A DNA stretch of 64,000 bases, taken from the NCBI GenBank assembly GCA_017512285.1, contig JAFWGU010000001.1, forward strand, positions 37,005 to 101,004, written 5' to 3'. The position numbers and the translations under genes are program-made. Shown here one piece after another: positions 27,454 through 34,684 of this stretch; position 1 is the first letter of the stretch; the number at the start of each line of letters is the position of its first letter. This DNA comes from Erysipelotrichaceae bacterium (lineage in GTDB: Bacteria; Bacillota_I; Bacilli_A; Erysipelotrichales; Erysipelotrichaceae). The notes below the pieces were generated by a model that was not told where the DNA came from, ran no database searches, and saw nothing but the letters and a program-made list of their open reading frames with translations.

Positions 27454-27565
27454 AAAACAAAAGCCATCAGATCATGGCTCAGAGTCTCTTGTGAGATTCC
27501 TTATCTACCTGCAATTATTCTTTCATGACGGCATTCATTGAAACGCACAATCCCATTAAAGTATA
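27454..27565 (-). promoter_or_regulatory. mgtE 5' leader with intrinsic terminator
   Basis: The leader between promoter and mgtE contains AGCCAT-GATCTG-ATGGCT (27479-27474 with 27467-27462) followed by TTTTGTTTTG, an intrinsic terminator about 20 bases before the gene. Upstream, GAATCTC-ACAA-GAGACTC forms an imperfect hairpin that could compete. This suggests an ion-responsive or leader-peptide-controlled attenuator. I do not recognise the M-box consensus in it. Confidence 0.5.
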
Positions 27566-27588
27566 GTTTTTTTGCCCCTTATTGTAAA
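27560..27588 (-). promoter_or_regulatory. Sigma-A promoter of mgtE
   Basis: On the minus strand TTTACA (27588-27583) and TATACT (27565-27560) lie 17 bases apart, an almost ideal promoter. It is back to back with the MFS promoter on the other strand. Confidence 0.75.
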
Positions 27589-27604
27589 CAAAAAAGGCTT
27601 ATCA

Positions 27605-27613
27605 TGCTATAAT
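27605..27613 (+). promoter_or_regulatory. Extended -10 promoter of the MFS gene, start close to the ATG
   Basis: TGCTATAAT is an extended -10 element ending 7 bases before the ATG at 27621. Transcription would begin at or one base before the start codon, so the mRNA may be leaderless. The upstream -35 match is poor, as is common with extended -10 promoters. Confidence 0.6.
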
Positions 27614-27620
27614 CCAAGGC

Positions 27621-28805
27621 ATGAAGAACCGCAATTACAGGCAGACCGTATATGCATGTTTCATCGGATACATCGTCCAGGCAATCGTTAACAACTTTGC
27701 CCCTCTATTATTCGTGTGCTTTCAGAACGAATTCGGTATTTCACTAAATAAGATAACGTTACTGGTATCGGTCAACTTCGCGGTACAGCTGCTGGTTGAC
27801 GCTACGGCAGCCCTGTATGTGGATAGGATCGGTTACAGAGTCTCCTGCATTCTGGCTCACGTCTTTTCAGCCGGGGGTTTAATGTCCATGGCCTTTCTGC
27901 CGGACATTCTTTCCGACAGCTTTGCAGGTCTGATGGTTTCCGTAATTCTCTATGCGATCGGGGGAGGCCTGATCGAAGTACTGATAAGTCCGATAATGGA
28001 AAGCTGTCCAAGCGAAAACAGACAGAAGGCAATGAGCTTGCTTCATTCATTCTACTGCTGGGGTCATGTGGGAGTAGTGATGATTTCAACCCTGTTCTTC
28101 TCCCTGTTTGGCATCGGTAACTGGCGAATCATGGCCATGCTTTGGGCAATAGTACCGGTTCTGAACATCATTCTCTTTGCCCGGGTACCGATTGCTCCGC
28201 TGGTAAGTGAACAGGAAGAACGGATCAGCTTTGCTGACCTTGTCAGAAACAGACTGTTCTGGCTGTTCATCCTGATGATGATCTGTTCAGGAGCATCCGA
28301 GCAGTCCGTAAGTCAGTGGGCCAGCAGTTTCGCAGAGAAAGGTCTTGGCATATCAAAGACCCTGGGTGATCTTCTGGGACCGATGATGTTTGCCCTGTTA
28401 ATGGGGACATCAAGAGCCATCTACGGCAGACATGGAGACAGAATGGATCAGAGAAGTTTCATGATCTTCAGCAGTGTGTTATGCATTGCCTCATATCTTC
28501 TGATTTCATTAGCTCCCCATCCGTTTGTTTCACTGGCAGGATGCGCCATCTGCGGTTTCTCCGTAGGCATCATGTGGCCGGGCACCATCAGCAGTGCCGC
28601 AGTACTGCGTAATGGCGGAACGGTCCTCTATGCCTTACTGGCATTGGCCGGGGATGTCGGATGCTCGGCGGGACCGGCTGTGGCAGGCCTTGTTTCCGGC
28701 ATTTTTTCTGACAACCTGAAAACAGGAATCCTGGCTGCGGCAATATTCCCTGTACTATTGCTGATATCACTTCTGGCTTATCGGAATAATTCCAGTCAGA
28801 AATGA
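27621..28805 (+). CDS. MFS transporter
   Basis: 394 residues with about twelve membrane helices in two six-helix halves. The first helix begins at residue ~10 (YACFIGYIVQAIVNNFAPLL). The loop between helices 2 and 3 has DRIGYRVSC, a variant of the MFS G-x-x-x-D-R motif, and the second half has GRHGDRMDQRSF in the equivalent place. IGGGLIEVLISPIMESCP and HSFYCWGHVG are typical of the fucose/glucose permease-like branch of MFS, so a sugar is a plausible but unproven substrate. There is no Shine-Dalgarno site; see the extended -10 entry. Confidence 0.85.
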   Translation: MKNRNYRQTVYACFIGYIVQAIVNNFAPLLFVCFQNEFGISLNKITLLVSVNFAVQLLVDATAALYVDRIGYRVSCILAHVFSAGGLMSMAFLPDILSDSFAGLMVSVILYAIGGGLIEVLISPIMESCPSENRQKAMSLLHSFYCWGHVGVVMISTLFFSLFGIGNWRIMAMLWAIVPVLNIILFARVPIAPLVSEQEERISFADLVRNRLFWLFILMMICSGASEQSVSQWASSFAEKGLGISKTLGDLLGPMMFALLMGTSRAIYGRHGDRMDQRSFMIFSSVLCIASYLLISLAPHPFVSLAGCAICGFSVGIMWPGTISSAAVLRNGGTVLYALLALAGDVGCSAGPAVAGLVSGIFSDNLKTGILAAAIFPVLLLISLLAYRNNSSQK

Positions 28806-28814
28806 CCATGATAA

Positions 28815-28840
28815 AAGGATGCATCGCTGCATCCTTGTTT
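28815..28840. terminator. Bidirectional terminator, MFS/flavoprotein
   Basis: AAGGATGCA (28815-28823) pairs with TGCATCCTT (28828-28836), loop of 4, T-rich on both sides. It separates convergent genes. Confidence 0.8.
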
Positions 28841-28841
28841 A

Positions 28842-29471
28842 TTACTTTCCGTCCGGGAAACTTGTTGAAGATCCTCTTTCAAGAACAGGTGTTCCATACT
28901 TGTTTCTGGCATCGTCAAATGCCTTGATCATGAACGCCATGGTATGACCGATGTTTCTCATCGTCTGCAGGCCTTCCAGATCCTTCTTTACGTCTTCAGC
29001 CGTAAAGCCGTGTACCTGATTCCAGTAAGTACTGGAAGCCACCGGCATGCCGCTGATCGTAAAGTACTTGTTCAGAACGTCAAATGAAGCCGTATTGCCG
29101 CCTCTTCTGCAGCTGACTACTGCAGCGCCAACCTTGAGATGCTTGGAGAACCTGGTGCTGTAGAACAGTCTGTCCAAAAAGGACAGAATGGTTCCATTCG
29201 GTGATCCGTAGTAAACCGGAGAGCCTACCAATAAGCCATCAGCTTCCTCAAACTTAGGAGCCGTTTCATTTACCAGATCGTAAAAGACACACCGGCCGTT
29301 CTTCTTACAGCTGTTGCAGGCAATGCAGCCTCTGATGTTTTCCTTGCCTACCTGAACGATTTCGGTTTCAATGCCTTCCTCATTCAGCACCTTGATGACT
29401 TCATCAAGAGCAGTGGCAGTGCAGCCGTTTACGTGAGGGCTGCCGTTAAGTACCAATACCTTGTAAGCCAT
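28842..29471 (-). CDS. Flavodoxin-family NAD(P)H-dependent FMN reductase / iron-sulfur flavoprotein-like
   Basis: 209 residues with a flavodoxin fold. VLVLNGSPHVNGCTATAL is the FMN phosphate loop. GCIACNSCKKNGRCVFYD contains a C-x-x-C-x-x-C cluster motif of the iron-sulfur flavoprotein type, and GLLVGSPVYYGSPNGTILSFLDRL is the flavin ring region. Such proteins transfer electrons from NAD(P)H or reduced ferredoxin to various acceptors. It begins 2 bases after the PTS IIB gene and has no clear own ribosome site, so it is probably translated by coupling. Confidence 0.82.
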   Translation of the reverse strand: MAYKVLVLNGSPHVNGCTATALDEVIKVLNEEGIETEIVQVGKENIRGCIACNSCKKNGRCVFYDLVNETAPKFEEADGLLVGSPVYYGSPNGTILSFLDRLFYSTRFSKHLKVGAAVVSCRRGGNTASFDVLNKYFTISGMPVASSTYWNQVHGFTAEDVKKDLEGLQTMRNIGHTMAFMIKAFDDARNKYGTPVLERGSSTSFPDGK

Positions 29472-29473
29472 AG

Positions 29474-29758
29474 TTACTTATTGATTTCTTCGATGATTTT
29501 CTTCAGTTCAGCTTCCTGACCGAATCCTGTCAGAAATGCCATGCCGCTGAATACCGGAATCGGGAAATTCTCCTGTTTGAACGGAGTAATTGCCACGTAA
29601 ATGTCAGCGTGCTTGATCTGCTTTTCCAGAATATTGATGTTGATGGCTTCAACTTCTACTTCCTGGACACCCTTCTGTTCCAGTAATCTTCTTAACTTGG
29701 CAGCTACGGTTTCGCTGGTTGCTACACCGCTTCCGCAGGCAACGATAATGCGTTTCAT
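29474..29758 (-). CDS. PTS galactitol-type EIIB
   Basis: 94 residues. It has the GatB-like phosphotransfer loop ACGSGVATSETVA, with Cys8 as the phospho-acceptor, followed by a Rossmann-like flavodoxin fold of usual length. It would take phosphate from the IIA encoded just upstream and hand it to a sugar through a IIC permease. No IIC gene is in this cluster. Ribosome site AAGGAG precedes the ATG. Confidence 0.88.
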   Translation of the reverse strand: MKRIIVACGSGVATSETVAAKLRRLLEQKGVQEVEVEAININILEKQIKHADIYVAITPFKQENFPIPVFSGMAFLTGFGQEAELKKIIEEINK

Positions 29759-29773
29759 CAGAATTTCTCCTTC

Positions 29774-30238
29774 CTAATCTTTTTTTATGATGGCCATGAC
29801 TTCATCAGCAGTCTTAGCCTGTTCAAGTGCGGCAACGAATCCGGCACTGCTGCATCTTCCGATGATGTCCTGTAACAGTGCTACCTGTGATCCGTCCTTA
29901 TGCATTAACAGAATGAATGCGATCCTGGCATGGATCTTGTCGTCAAACGTAGCCATCTGAGTGAACTCGACACGGTCCTTCAACTGTACCAGTACGACAC
30001 CAGGCTTGATCACGTAGTCAGCGTCCGTATGCGGGATGGCAAACTCGATCTCATCAAGTTTCAGTCCCGTGGGATACAGCTTTTCTCTTTCCATGATGGA
30101 ACGTTTGAACTCCTTGTTTACATATCCCTTTTCATATAACCAGTCAGATATACCTTCGAGCATTTCGTTCTTGTCGACTGCTTCGTAGCCGAGGAACAGC
30201 AGCTCAGGATTGATCATTTCAGCTAAAGTGTTATTCAA
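29774..30238 (-). CDS. PTS EIIA, fructose/galactitol (GatA-like) type
   Basis: 154 residues with the IIA(Fru/Mtl/Ntr) fold. The phospho-histidine lies in FAIPHTDADYV, near residue 70, and the domain shows the expected LYPTGLKL and FILLMHKDGSQVALLQDI segments. The best start is TTG at 30238, because GGGGAGGT sits 7 bases upstream and there is no ATG nearby. It heads a three-gene unit IIA-IIB-flavoprotein. With no IIC in view it may be regulatory or serve a permease elsewhere. Confidence 0.86.
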   Translation of the reverse strand: MNNTLAEMINPELLFLGYEAVDKNEMLEGISDWLYEKGYVNKEFKRSIMEREKLYPTGLKLDEIEFAIPHTDADYVIKPGVVLVQLKDRVEFTQMATFDDKIHARIAFILLMHKDGSQVALLQDIIGRCSSAGFVAALEQAKTADEVMAIIKKD

Positions 30239-30285
30239 GATAAATACCTCCCCAAATATTCATGTTTCACAGACAATTCTGCAGT

Positions 30286-30840
30286 TTACTTATTCTTGTT
30301 AGTCAGTTTCTTTATGAGCGCAATGCCATGGAGTACGGTAAGCACTATGGCTCCGGCAATGACAAGGTAAGACATGATCACTGACAGCTGATCCTTATAT
30401 ACTCCGGTAGCTATGTTATAGATGAGCATGAAGGCCAGCAGTACTCCGATGACAAGCAGCAGAATGATTCTGGTAACTGTCTCGTCAGCCGCAATTGAAT
30501 CAACATAGCTCTGCTTCTTCGGTCTGTTATATGCCTTTATTTCCGGAAGCTTATGCAGGAATGTCTTGCGGAAAATGAATTCCACGGCAATCAGCGCTGC
30601 TATGCCAAGACCTACAGATAACACGACATTATTAGACAGGTAATAGATTACCACTGCTCCCAGTATTATGGCTGTATGACGGTTGGAAAACAGCATGTAG
30701 TTTCTCACTTCGGCATTGTTGATGACATATCCGCTCTTAGTGAGTACATCATAGTATACCGTTCTTTTCTTTTCCTGATAGATGCTGACGCCTCTGAGAT
30801 CAGAAGCCTTCATGGTGTTTCTTCCAATGCTGTTCGCCAT
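30286..30840 (-). CDS. Unknown four-helix membrane protein
   Basis: 184 residues. I do not recognise a family. A soluble N-terminus of ~50 residues with a conserved-looking RGVSIYQEKKRTVYYD is followed by two hydrophobic helices (~55-88), a basic loop (FRKTFLHKLPEIKAYNRPKK) and two more helices (~118-140 and ~150-176), with a lysine-rich end. GGGAGG precedes the ATG. It lies upstream of the PTS IIA gene on the same strand with a 47-bp gap. An integral inner-membrane location is the only supported statement. Confidence 0.65.
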   Translation of the reverse strand: MANSIGRNTMKASDLRGVSIYQEKKRTVYYDVLTKSGYVINNAEVRNYMLFSNRHTAIILGAVVIYYLSNNVVLSVGLGIAALIAVEFIFRKTFLHKLPEIKAYNRPKKQSYVDSIAADETVTRIILLLVIGVLLAFMLIYNIATGVYKDQLSVIMSYLVIAGAIVLTVLHGIALIKKLTNKNK

Positions 30841-30977
30841 ATTGATAACCTCCCGGGTTAGACTACGAACATTATATCATACAATTGTGAACTGTCTATC
30901 TTCCGATAACTGAATATCCGTCGTCAGTTTCGTATTTTGATACTCACGAATGTTGCTCAGCTGAAACGGCATCTTCG

Positions 30978-31110
30978 TGTTATAATTATGTTGCATCAGA
31001 GGACAGTATGCCGTAGCATAGGGGATCGCAGGAAGACATGCCTGCAGGCCGCCTGTTAGATAAGATGTCGGGTGAGCCCGGTTATGAATTATTTTTCATG
31101 CCGGGTTTTT
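30978..31110 (+). ncRNA. Unidentified structured leader RNA (riboswitch-like) ahead of a GNAT gene
   Basis: An extended -10 box (TGTTATAAT, 30978-30986) predicts a start near 30993. Possible helices: GCAUC/GAUGU (30993-30997 with 31064-31068), GACAG/CUGUU (31002-31006 with 31053-31057), UAUGC-CGUA-GCAUA (31007-31020) and GCAGG/CCUGC (31028-31032 with 31041-31045), that is, a closed multi-branched domain. CGGG-UGAG-CCCG (31069-31080) then competes with a terminator stem whose arms are 31077-31088 and 31095-31105, followed by TTTTTATTT. The sensor/antiterminator/terminator order is that of a riboswitch. I cannot match it to a known class. Confidence 0.55.
31077..31110 (+). terminator. Terminator of the structured leader RNA
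   Basis: CCCGG (31077-31081) pairs with CCGGG (31101-31105) and continues with UAUGAA/UUCAUG (31083-31088 with 31095-31100), one bulged base, followed by T5. The first CCCG can alternatively pair with CGGG at 31069-31072. Confidence 0.75.
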
Positions 31111-31140
31111 ATTTCCGGCAGTGCAGGAGGACAAAGCATA

Positions 31141-31668
31141 ATGACAGAAGTTAAGTTAATTCCCCTTACAGAAGATGACAGGGAACAGTTCATAAGGGAC
31201 AATCAGCGCGCATTCAAATATGGAGCCACTGAGGAATTCGGAATGAGAGATGATCATTTTGAGGAAGATGAAGAAATCATCTCCAGAGAAACGATCGAAA
31301 GATCAATAGATGGGGGCGATGCCTACAGAATAATGGCTGACGGCAGGAAGGCCGGCGGTGTCATCGTCAGTTTGGAAGGAAACAAGGGTGATCTGGAGAT
31401 CCTGTTCACGCTTCCTGAAATTCACAGCAGAGGCATCGGCCAGGCCGCCTGGCGCGAAATAGAAAAACTCTATCCTGATGTTGAAGTATGGGAAACTCTG
31501 ACCCCCTGCTTTGAAACCCGAAACATCCATTTCTACGTCAACAAGCTGGGATTTCACATTGTTGAATACTATTGCAAATTCCATCCAGGCCCCGATGGAG
31601 ATCAGCACGATGAATACAGCGAAGATTCTCTTGACGGCATGTTTCGGTTTGAAAAAAGAATGAAATGA
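31141..31668 (+). CDS. GNAT family N-acetyltransferase
   Basis: 175 residues. The acetyl-CoA-binding core is visible as LEILFTLPEIHSRGIGQAAWREIEKLYP, with the R/Q-x-x-G-x-G/A pyrophosphate loop (SRGIGQA), and NIHFYVNKLGFHIVEYY gives the usual last strand-helix. The acceptor is unknown. I chose ATG at 31141, preceded by AGGAGG; a longer frame opens at 31072 but lies inside the leader hairpins. It is the only gene under the structured leader RNA, so its product may act on or respond to that RNA's ligand. Confidence 0.85.
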   Translation: MTEVKLIPLTEDDREQFIRDNQRAFKYGATEEFGMRDDHFEEDEEIISRETIERSIDGGDAYRIMADGRKAGGVIVSLEGNKGDLEILFTLPEIHSRGIGQAAWREIEKLYPDVEVWETLTPCFETRNIHFYVNKLGFHIVEYYCKFHPGPDGDQHDEYSEDSLDGMFRFEKRMK

Positions 31669-31673
31669 AAACT

Positions 31674-31703
31674 GATAAAAAAAGATGTACCATCAGATAC
31701 ATC
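31674..31703 (-). terminator. Terminator of the flippase operon
   Basis: On the minus strand GATGTA (31703-31698) pairs with TACATC (31689-31684), followed by TTTTTTTATC. It overlaps the end of the Pr6Pr-like gene. Confidence 0.75.
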
Positions 31704-32298
31704 AGAATCTGTTATAGACCAGTCCGGTCAGTATGCATATTACAGCGGTCAGCAGTAACATCAGCGAACCGCTTTTTCTTATGTCCACTCTTTCAAAGCC
31801 GTAGAAATCCTTCCACTGTCTTCTTACGATGACCTTGTAGATGTACAGGGCGCCATACAGCACCGTCGGTATCAGCCCCAGTAACATCTGCCACAGTTTC
31901 AGTCGCATGTCACTTTCCAGAAAACAGGTACTGATGAAGGCCATCACCGGACCCACCAGATGCATGTGGATGTTTTCGTCTGTCAGCTGACTCTTATACC
32001 CGTACAGCGGTCCCAGATAGAATATGACCGTCAGACAGGTCAGGTTAACGGATACCGTTGCCACAAAACGAAGTACCATGAACCATTCCGGAATGGTGAT
32101 CCCGGTAAGATTCATGATCAGATACGCAAATGAGACGATGGCTGAACACACATTCGACTGAATGGTGAAATACATGAAAGTGCCGGTTCCCCTTTTCCAG
32201 CCGCTGACACCGTTCTTTGGCTGAAAATAATAAAGCATGATTATCATCGTTACCAGCGCAATGCAGGCATTGAGGATCATTGCCAGCTGATGTTTCAT
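31702..32298 (-). CDS. Pr6Pr-like (FAR-17a/AIG1-type) membrane protein
   Basis: 198 residues with six predicted membrane helices. FMYFTIQSNVCSAIVSFAYLIMN and the HMHLVGPVMAF histidine segment resemble the Pr6Pr family of bacterial membrane proteins related to eukaryotic FAR-17a/AIG1, some of which are hydrolases of lipid esters. The function in bacteria is not established. It overlaps the flippase gene by one base and closes the MurT-like/GatD-like/flippase operon. Confidence 0.65.
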   Translation of the reverse strand: MKHQLAMILNACIALVTMIIMLYYFQPKNGVSGWKRGTGTFMYFTIQSNVCSAIVSFAYLIMNLTGITIPEWFMVLRFVATVSVNLTCLTVIFYLGPLYGYKSQLTDENIHMHLVGPVMAFISTCFLESDMRLKLWQMLLGLIPTVLYGALYIYKVIVRRQWKDFYGFERVDIRKSGSLMLLLTAVICILTGLVYNRF

Positions 32299-33959
32299 TA
32301 TTTCTTTCCTCTTCTCAGAAGATTAAGCAGCTTATTGCCCAGTTCAGTACCAATCAAAAGTTCAAGAGCGCCGGTCTTGTAAGCCGTGAATATGTATACG
32401 ATGCCGCCTACTGCCGCATACAGCAGCAGATGGAAGAACAGCCCTACTCTGCCGCCGACCAGATTGTACGGCACGATTATCTGCAGGATTATGACAACGA
32501 CTGCCATGAAGGCCAATGGCTTGACCAGCTTGCGGATTACCTTCTTGGCTTCGCTGGCATCAAAGTTGACTGCATCCTTCAGTACTACCAGCTGCATTCT
32601 GAACAGCACAGTTTCCGCAATCAGCGAGCTCATGGTCGCACCAAGATAAGCCGGAATGCTGATGGCATTGAACAGATAGATCAGCGGCAGGTCCATGACC
32701 ACGTTGAGAACGATGGAAATGATGACCATCTGACACACTGTCTTGCCTCTCTGCATGCTCTGTAAGGCCGTATTGAAGACCATGGTAATACTGCTCAACA
32801 TGTTCAGAATGATCGCCAGACGCAGTATCTGAGCGCCATAGTTGAATCTGCCGACATATCCATAGAACAGCACGTGAACCGGTTCTGCCAGCATGATGAT
32901 GCCGACAGCCAATGGTGCCGTAACGACCAGGACGATGTTAATAACCTGCATAAGCCTGTTCTTTACTTCCCTGAAATCACCCTTGGCATAGCTGTCCGCC
33001 ACGAATGGGGCAATTGAGCTTGTCATGGCCGTGGACAGAGAAATAACGATTATGCAGATCTTGGGAACAAGCTGTGTTGTGTTATTGGTAATGTTGAATA
33101 TCGCTTCGGTTGAATATCCGACATTCTTCAATCCTATCAGTAACAGCTTTGTATTGATGATGTTATAAACACTCTGAGAGATGGAAACGATGGAGATAGT
33201 AACGCAGTAGAAGACGATCTTTCTCAGTAATCTGTCAGTAGCCACAACGTCTTCATTGTCATCGGAATACTGCAGCATCACTCCCTGGTTTCTTCTGATG
33301 TTGTATTCCAGGAACAGGAATGCTGCTCCCGCTGCCAGCAGAGTTCCAACCAGTGACAGATAAATTGTAAAGGCAATGGTCTGTCCGAAAACCTTCAGTG
33401 ACAGGAAAGCCACGCCCAGTACGAAGGTGATCCTTACCAGCTGTTCAATGACCTGGCTGTTTGATGAGATCTGAAACAGCTTGTGTCCCTGCAGATATCC
33501 TCTTCTTAAGCCCAGGTAAGGAACGACCAGAATACACATTGAAACGATCCTGACGGCGGTTGCGACTTCATTAATGCCGATATCGGTGTCAATGCTATCA
33601 AGTCCGTCAAGATAGAAGCTTCCGATGCTTCTGGCAAACAGCTGCAGGCTGAGGAAAGAGAACACGGACAGTCCTATGATGGCGTATTTGCCGATCTTAT
33701 AGGCTTTTTCCTTGCTCTTGGTCTTGCCTAATGAGCTGTATTCACTGATGATCATGCTTATTGCGGAAGGAATTCCGACAGTAGAGATATCCAGGAAAAG
33801 TGCGTAGATATTATAGGCTGTCGTGTACAGGAAAAAACCTTCATCTCCGACCATTGCATAAAACGGGGTGTTGAATATCAAACCCAGTATTCTGGTCACG
33901 ATCAAGGCTATGTACATTAAGAATGTGCTTTCCGCAAAACTCGTCTGACGTGTTTTCAT
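32298..33959 (-). CDS. MurJ/SpoVB-family lipid flippase
   Basis: 553 residues with about fourteen membrane helices and the MATE/MOP fold of polysaccharide and lipid II exporters. The opening helix FLMYIALIVTRILGLIFNTPFYAMVG, the GIPSAISMIISEY segment and PYLGLRRGYLQGHKLF are typical of the YtgP/SpoVB group, which contains the B. subtilis lipid II flippase. It sits 5 bases after the GatD-like gene and overlaps the next gene by one base. The context with a MurT-like ligase supports transport of a peptidoglycan precursor. Confidence 0.85.
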   Translation of the reverse strand: MKTRQTSFAESTFLMYIALIVTRILGLIFNTPFYAMVGDEGFFLYTTAYNIYALFLDISTVGIPSAISMIISEYSSLGKTKSKEKAYKIGKYAIIGLSVFSFLSLQLFARSIGSFYLDGLDSIDTDIGINEVATAVRIVSMCILVVPYLGLRRGYLQGHKLFQISSNSQVIEQLVRITFVLGVAFLSLKVFGQTIAFTIYLSLVGTLLAAGAAFLFLEYNIRRNQGVMLQYSDDNEDVVATDRLLRKIVFYCVTISIVSISQSVYNIINTKLLLIGLKNVGYSTEAIFNITNNTTQLVPKICIIVISLSTAMTSSIAPFVADSYAKGDFREVKNRLMQVINIVLVVTAPLAVGIIMLAEPVHVLFYGYVGRFNYGAQILRLAIILNMLSSITMVFNTALQSMQRGKTVCQMVIISIVLNVVMDLPLIYLFNAISIPAYLGATMSSLIAETVLFRMQLVVLKDAVNFDASEAKKVIRKLVKPLAFMAVVVIILQIIVPYNLVGGRVGLFFHLLLYAAVGGIVYIFTAYKTGALELLIGTELGNKLLNLLRRGKK

Positions 33960-33964
33960 TTCAT

Positions 33965-34684
33965 TTATACGCCGTGATTGTTGAAATCGACATGTGCTCC
34001 TTCAGCAGTCAGCTGCTGTAATCTGTATTCATATGAGGCGATGACATCCTCTTCAAAAGCCAGCTTGTCGCTGACACCGATCTGATCCAGCAGATGTCTG
34101 GTTAGATGGGGATTCATTACCAGTAACGGTCCGATCAGTGACGTCATGATGGCGTTGTTTCTCATGAAGCCTTCATGAGTCTCGTCATTGACGTTGCCAT
34201 GACCGATCACGGTATTGAATGCCGGTCTTTCCCCGTCACTTACGATCTTAGAGAAAGTGGCCTGATAACCTACGATGTTATGTCCGCCGAATTCACCGAC
34301 AAACATCGAATTTCTTCTTTTAGTCAGATCCTGTTCAACATGGTAGTCAAACAGTCCCAGCGCTTCCGTTACTTCACCATTGAGCTTTATGTACTTGCCG
34401 AAGATGTCCATGGCACTTCCGGTAGCCAGGATGATCCTGCCGCGCAGAGTAAGTTCAATTAATCTGCCTCTGAACGGTCTCAAGCGCTCAATGGCCAGTT
34501 TCTGCCTGATCTCCGGCATGGCGCCGACATAGATCATGTCAACGTCATGATCGGCAAAGTATGGCCTTTCGGTGTTCTTGGTCCTTATGACCTTAATGTC
34601 CTTGACAGTCTGTTCAATGTATCTGGCGTTTATGGAATCGGCATACATGGTGCAGAATTCAGGGAATAATACTTCAAATACCAT
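33965..34684 (-). CDS. GatD-like class I amidotransferase homolog lacking catalytic Cys and His (copy 1)
   Basis: 239 residues. It aligns over its length with GatD, the glutaminase subunit that supplies ammonia to MurT: the early YADSINARYIEQ, IYVGAMPEIRQ (GatD has a G-G-G-S-D-R-E-Q motif) and TSLIGPLLVMNPHL (GatD has T-Y-L-H-G-P-x-L-P-x-N). The nucleophile elbow, normally CGGYQ, reads TGSAMD, with no cysteine, and the catalytic histidine is replaced by isoleucine. It therefore cannot hydrolyse glutamine by the known mechanism. It overlaps the MurT-like gene by one base. A structural or substrate-guiding role is inferred. Confidence 0.82.
   Translation of the reverse strand: MVFEVLFPEFCTMYADSINARYIEQTVKDIKVIRTKNTERPYFADHDVDMIYVGAMPEIRQKLAIERLRPFRGRLIELTLRGRIILATGSAMDIFGKYIKLNGEVTEALGLFDYHVEQDLTKRRNSMFVGEFGGHNIVGYQATFSKIVSDGERPAFNTVIGHGNVNDETHEGFMRNNAIMTSLIGPLLVMNPHLTRHLLDQIGVSDKLAFEEDVIASYEYRLQQLTAEGAHVDFNNHGV

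Noticed and set aside
27515..27556. 13-codon frame near the start of the mgtE leader as a proven leader peptide
   Set aside because: Its ATG is only 4 bases after the -10 box and codon content shows no regulatory bias; too weak to list as a gene.
27437..27565. M-box magnesium riboswitch
   Set aside because: Leader is short and I cannot find the conserved M-box segments; only a terminator and a weak alternative hairpin are visible.
31072..31140. Longer GNAT frame starting at 31072
   Set aside because: It would begin inside the leader hairpins; AGGAGG supports the ATG at 31141.
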